DNA from: Curvibacter sp. CHRR-16
GTDB taxonomy: Bacteria > Pseudomonadota > Gammaproteobacteria > Burkholderiales > Burkholderiaceae_C
Assembly: GCF_018474005.1 (NCBI RefSeq)
Contig: NZ_JAHCSH010000006.1
Span: 62,001-126,000 of the forward strand
DNA length: 64,000 nt
Direction: 5' to 3'
Shown piece by piece: positions 59,208 to 64,000 of this stretch (positions are counted from its first letter, which is position 1; each line of letters starts with the position of its first letter). The translations under genes were made by a program, and so were the position numbers. The notes beneath the pieces are model-generated. The model had not been told where the DNA came from, ran no database searches, and worked only from the letters and a program-made list of their open reading frames with translations.

Positions 59208-60134
59208 TTAAGTTAATGCAAACAACCCCTGATGCTCTCGGCAATACTGCAACCCGCCAAAGCGCTTGGCGAACCTCCAGCAGTACTTACCCTCATCAAA
59301 GCTGATCTTTGCATGGCAGTGGGCGCAAATTAGCTTCTTAGCCAATGACGCATCAGCCTGAGCGGGTGCTACCGCCGCGGGGGCAGCATTAGGCGCAAGG
59401 GCTGCTGGTTTGGGTTGCATAAAGTCCGGCAGCGCCAGCAAGTCCACTGGGCGGTGTTGGCGCTTGAGCTTTTCGCCCCACTCCTTAATGGTTTCAGGGC
59501 TACGCATATTCAGCAGTGCTTTAAGCACACCGCCTGTACTCGTGGCATTCACCAACTTTTCATGCCATGTCGGGAACTGGTCTGCTTTGATAAGAAAGCT
59601 GGTATCAAACGCCTTGGGGTCTGGTCGCTCAATAATGGCCTTAGGGTGAAGCATGACCACGTTGTGAAACTCCGGCAACTTGTCAGTGCGGGTGCTTATC
59701 TCCAGACGATCCAGCAGCTTGCCCAATATGCGGGCATGACGACGACTTTGCTCGTAGGGGGATGCAATACCGTAGCGGTCTTTGCCATAGCTGACGGTGA
59801 ATTCCCCATGGGCGTTTACCTGCAAATCTCCACCATAGCTCTTGGTTTCAATAAGCACCATGTACCCTGTGCGATTGATAACCAAATGGTCTATCTGGGC
59901 CACTTCGCCGTCCACCACCAGCCGCAGGTCATGCAGCAGCACATTGTTTTGGCTGTCTTTGTAGTGGCCATCCAAGTAAAAGGCGGCAGCACGCTCGCCG
60001 TCAATTCCGGTTTTGCAGCGTCGCAACTCGTCACGCAGCCATTCCTTCTGCCGCTCATCCAGTAGCTTTGACTTTTGCAGATCTTCCAAAAGCGCTAAGC
60101 GCTTGTTTTTATCGTCGGCTGACTTAATCAGCAT
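59208..60134 (-). CDS. NERD-domain (nuclease-related) protein with C-terminal zinc-finger-like motif
   Basis: A protein of 308 residues. After a helical N-terminus, a NERD domain (about 45-160) has GERAAAFYLDGHY, GEVAQIDHLVINRTGYMVLIETKSYGG and a C-terminal helix SPYEQSRRHARILGKLL; the Asp in QIDH and the ETK form a PD-(D/E)XK-like active site. A Pro/Ala-rich linker leads to CAHCHAKISFDEGKYCW and YCREH, probable zinc ligands. Such proteins are common near restriction systems. It stands 66 bases upstream of the Type ISP gene on the same strand and is the likely first gene of the operon. The start is MLIKSADD; the ATG 15 bases earlier is less likely. Confidence 0.85.
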   Translation of the reverse strand: MLIKSADDKNKRLALLEDLQKSKLLDERQKEWLRDELRRCKTGIDGERAAAFYLDGHYKDSQNNVLLHDLRLVVDGEVAQIDHLVINRTGYMVLIETKSYGGDLQVNAHGEFTVSYGKDRYGIASPYEQSRRHARILGKLLDRLEISTRTDKLPEFHNVVMLHPKAIIERPDPKAFDTSFLIKADQFPTWHEKLVNATSTGGVLKALLNMRSPETIKEWGEKLKRQHRPVDLLALPDFMQPKPAALAPNAAPAAVAPAQADASLAKKLICAHCHAKISFDEGKYCWRFAKRFGGLQYCREHQGLFALT

Positions 60135-60328
60135 AGATTGCACTCCCACTTAGGGTGCTGACTATAGCGTCTGGCTTTGTTACATTTGATCAACAACATT
60201 CAACACCCAGCATTAACAGCACTACTTCTTGACACAAAAAGAGAGTGCAAGCACGCTGGTTTGGGACAACAAGGCTCTCTATAGTGGCAGTCGTATTCAT
60301 ACCATGCGGCTCTACCTAGGAGGTTTTT
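60135..60328. promoter_or_regulatory. Divergent promoter region between the NERD gene and the molybdopterin-fold gene
   Basis: This 194-base gap is A+T-rich and must carry promoters for both directions. On the plus strand TTGACA (60229-60234) is a consensus -35, but the bases 17 further on are not a -10. On the minus strand TATAGT (60166-60161) could be a -10 for the NERD operon. TTGATCAA (60186-60193) is a perfect palindrome. AGGAGG (60319-60324) is the ribosome site of the gene at 60329. Confidence 0.4.
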
Positions 60329-60847
60329 ATGCATGCCTTATTGCGTCGTTCTGTTTTGTTGGGTGTCATTGGCACGGGACTGACCATGGTGGCGGCCCAC
60401 AGTGCGTGGGCACTGGAGCCCGCCAAAGGCAAAGTGATCCTGACAATCAGCGGCAAAATTGGTGAGACCAACGCCCCTACCGGGGCTTTGTTTGACTTGT
60501 CCATGCTGGAAAAGCTGCCCCAGCAAACCTTCTCCACCAACACGCCATGGGATAAGGCACCTGTCAAATTCAAGGGGCCTCTACTGCGCGATGTGCTGGC
60601 AGCAGTGAAGGCCAATGGCACCACACTCAAAGCCATGGCGCTCAATGACTACCAAACCACCATCCCCGTAGAAGATGCAACGCGTTTCAATGTCATCGTG
60701 GCACACCAAATGAATGACAAGGCAATTCCCATCAGCACCAAGGGACCACTGTTCATCATTTACCCTTACGATTCGCTAGAGGAATTGCGGGCTGCCAAAT
60801 ACTACGAACGTTCTGCTTGGCAGCTCAAATCATTGACTGTGGAATAA
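60329..60847 (+). CDS. Periplasmic molybdopterin-oxidoreductase-fold protein without cysteine
   Basis: A protein of 172 residues with an exported N-terminus (MHALLRRSVLLGVIGTGLTMVAAHSAWA, cleavage probably before LEPAKG). The mature part has the sulfite-oxidase/YedY-like core in short form: FKGPLLRDVLAAVKANG, LKAMALNDYQTTIPVED and GPLFIIYPYD. True enzymes of this family bind molybdenum through a Cys, but the protein contains no cysteine at all, so catalysis is unlikely and a ligand- or redox-sensing role is possible. A strong AGGAGG lies before the ATG. The hybrid kinase begins 16 bases after the stop, suggesting a functional pair. Confidence 0.8.
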   Translation: MHALLRRSVLLGVIGTGLTMVAAHSAWALEPAKGKVILTISGKIGETNAPTGALFDLSMLEKLPQQTFSTNTPWDKAPVKFKGPLLRDVLAAVKANGTTLKAMALNDYQTTIPVEDATRFNVIVAHQMNDKAIPISTKGPLFIIYPYDSLEELRAAKYYERSAWQLKSLTVE

Positions 60848-60863
60848 ACACCAACCTGTGAGC

Positions 60864-62720
<1,857 letters not shown>

Positions 62721-63817
62721 TGCCAAAGCGCTCGTAAACGCTGGTTTGTATGGCCTTGGCCAAGGTCATCACTTCGCCCCCTGTGGCCCCATTCCCGTCG
62801 TACCCACTACCGCGGTTGACCAGCACCAAGGCCTGCTTCTCATAGACACCAGCATGGCCCATGGTTTTGCCTTTCCAGCCGCACGCATCAATGAGCCAGC
62901 CAGCGGCCAACTTCACGCTGCCGTTGTCTAGGCGGTAATGCACCACTTTCGGGTCACGGGCAATGATGTCTTGGCACTGCTCTTCGGTCACAGTGGGGTT
63001 TTTGAAGAAGCTGCCCGCATTGCCCACCACCTCGGGGTCGGGCAGCTTGCTGCGGCGCACATCGCAGACCCAGTCGTAAATCGTCCACGCATCGGGCGCA
63101 TGGTTGCCGCTTTGTTCCATGTGGCGCTCTAAGTCGGCATAGCCCAGCACGGGTTTCCAAGGTTTGGGCAGGCTTAGGCGTACCCGCACAATCATGGCGC
63201 GGTCTTTCAGGCCCATGCGACCAGTGTGCTTGAACACCGAGTCCCGGTAGCCAAAGCCGCATTGCGCCGCATCGAGCGTGAAGAGTTCACCCGTTTGCAA
63301 ATCCACCGCATCGAGCGAATGGAAACGGTCTTGCAACTCCACCCCATAAGCACCAATGTTTTGCACCGGGGCGGCACCCACGGTGCCGGGTATGAGGGCC
63401 ATGTTCTCCAAACCGGGATAGCCCTGCTGCAGCGTCCAGCGCACCAAACCATGCCACGACTCGCCACCACCGGCCTCCACAATCAAGGCCTTGTCGGTCT
63501 CTTCGAGCAAGCGCAGCCCCATAACCTCTGACTTGAGTACCAAGGGTTCCACATCGCCAGTCAGCACAATATTGCTACCGCCGCCTAGCACCCGCTTGGG
63601 CCAGTCACGCCAATGGGGGTTTTGTAGCAGTTCTTGCACATCTTGGTGGCTAGCAACGCGCACCAAAGACTGGGCTTTGGCCACAATACGAAAGGTGTTC
63701 ATGCCCTGCAAGGACACGTTTTTCTCGACTAACATCCGGCAATTGTCGCACCCACGCCCTGCCCGCTTGCGCTAGGCTGGGTGCAGTTGTATTTTTCACC
63801 TGCTACCTTCTTACGCT

Positions 63818-64000
63818 ATGCCTTCATTCGATACTGTGTGCGAACCCGATATGGTCAAGGTCAAAAACGGAGTGGACAACACCGCCAAAGAGATTGGCAC
63901 CCGCTTCGACTTCAAAGGCACCTCGGCCAGCATCGAAATCAAAGACAAAGACATCACCATCGTGGGCGATGCCGATTTCCAACTGGAGCAAATTCTGGAT
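63818..64000 (+). CDS. yajQ: YajQ-family nucleotide-binding protein, N-terminal part (cut by window edge)
   Basis: Sixty-one codons are open to the window end: [18 protein letters not shown], then [15 protein letters not shown] and [14 protein letters not shown]. These are hallmarks of YajQ (UPF0234), a small cytoplasmic protein that binds cyclic di-GMP or nucleic acid in characterised members. It is divergent from murB, with 82 bases between. The rest lies outside the window. Confidence 0.95.
   Translation, partial: MPSFDTVCEPDMVKVKNGVDNTAKEIGTRFDFKGTSASIEIKDKDITIVGDADFQLEQILD

Overview
The window looks like chromosomal DNA of a betaproteobacterium of the order Burkholderiales, most likely Comamonadaceae. 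The support is gene order: rluC divergent from rne, hemC-hemD with hemX-hemY, dusB-fis-purH, folC-SPOR protein-cvpA-purF-metZ, cyoABCD followed by SURF1 and a RegB/RegA-type pair. The core is G+C-rich; the assignment is inference without a database search.

Layout. 1-1867: Rieske protein (cut by the window edge), HAD phosphatase and rluC on the minus strand. 1868-5335: long leader, rne and its terminator. 5342-8942: degenerate GGDEF protein, hemY and hemX. 8943-11323: an A+T-richer insert on the plus strand splitting hemXY from hemCD, with a lipoprotein, two small proteins and a truncated lipase-like gene. 11324-18107: hemD, hemC, ppc and a PAS-PAS-GGDEF-EAL protein. 18182-20845: MipA/OmpV-type outer-membrane protein and a LytTR response regulator/histidine kinase pair. 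20871-26422: argH, an L-lactate dehydrogenase-type flavoenzyme, dinB and a PAS-containing chemoreceptor. 26429-28249: queF and greB, with greB framed by two identical tRNA-Arg(ACG)-terminator units. 28265-36104: spoT-type (p)ppGpp enzyme, purH, fis, dusB, a YqaA-like membrane protein, an EamA transporter and ychF. 36142-42826: cyoABCD, SURF1 and the RegB/RegA redox pair, read as one minus-strand block. 42948-50155: tRNA-Asp, tRNA-Glu, tRNA-Ala, gltX, metZ, purF, cvpA, SPOR protein and folC. 50226-52918: PEP-CTERM-type surface protein, Spx/ArsC-like protein, ppnP and argG.

52999-60134 is the most interesting accessory region: a minus-strand set of a NERD-domain nuclease-like protein, a 1748-residue single-chain Type ISP restriction-modification enzyme with an unusual C-terminal tail of about 150 residues, and an alpha/beta hydrolase whose start overlaps the stop of the restriction gene. 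This resembles a phage-defence operon with an added lipase/esterase-like component; that function is inference. 60329-62720 holds a small periplasmic molybdopterin-oxidoreductase-fold protein without any cysteine, next to a hybrid histidine kinase, suggesting a two-protein sensor. The window closes with murB and the first 61 codons of yajQ.

Signalling is prominent: two GGDEF proteins (one apparently inactive), an AlgZ/AlgR-type pair, a RegB/RegA-type pair, a hybrid kinase, a chemoreceptor, a (p)ppGpp enzyme and YajQ. No CRISPR array, transposase, integrase or rRNA gene was seen.
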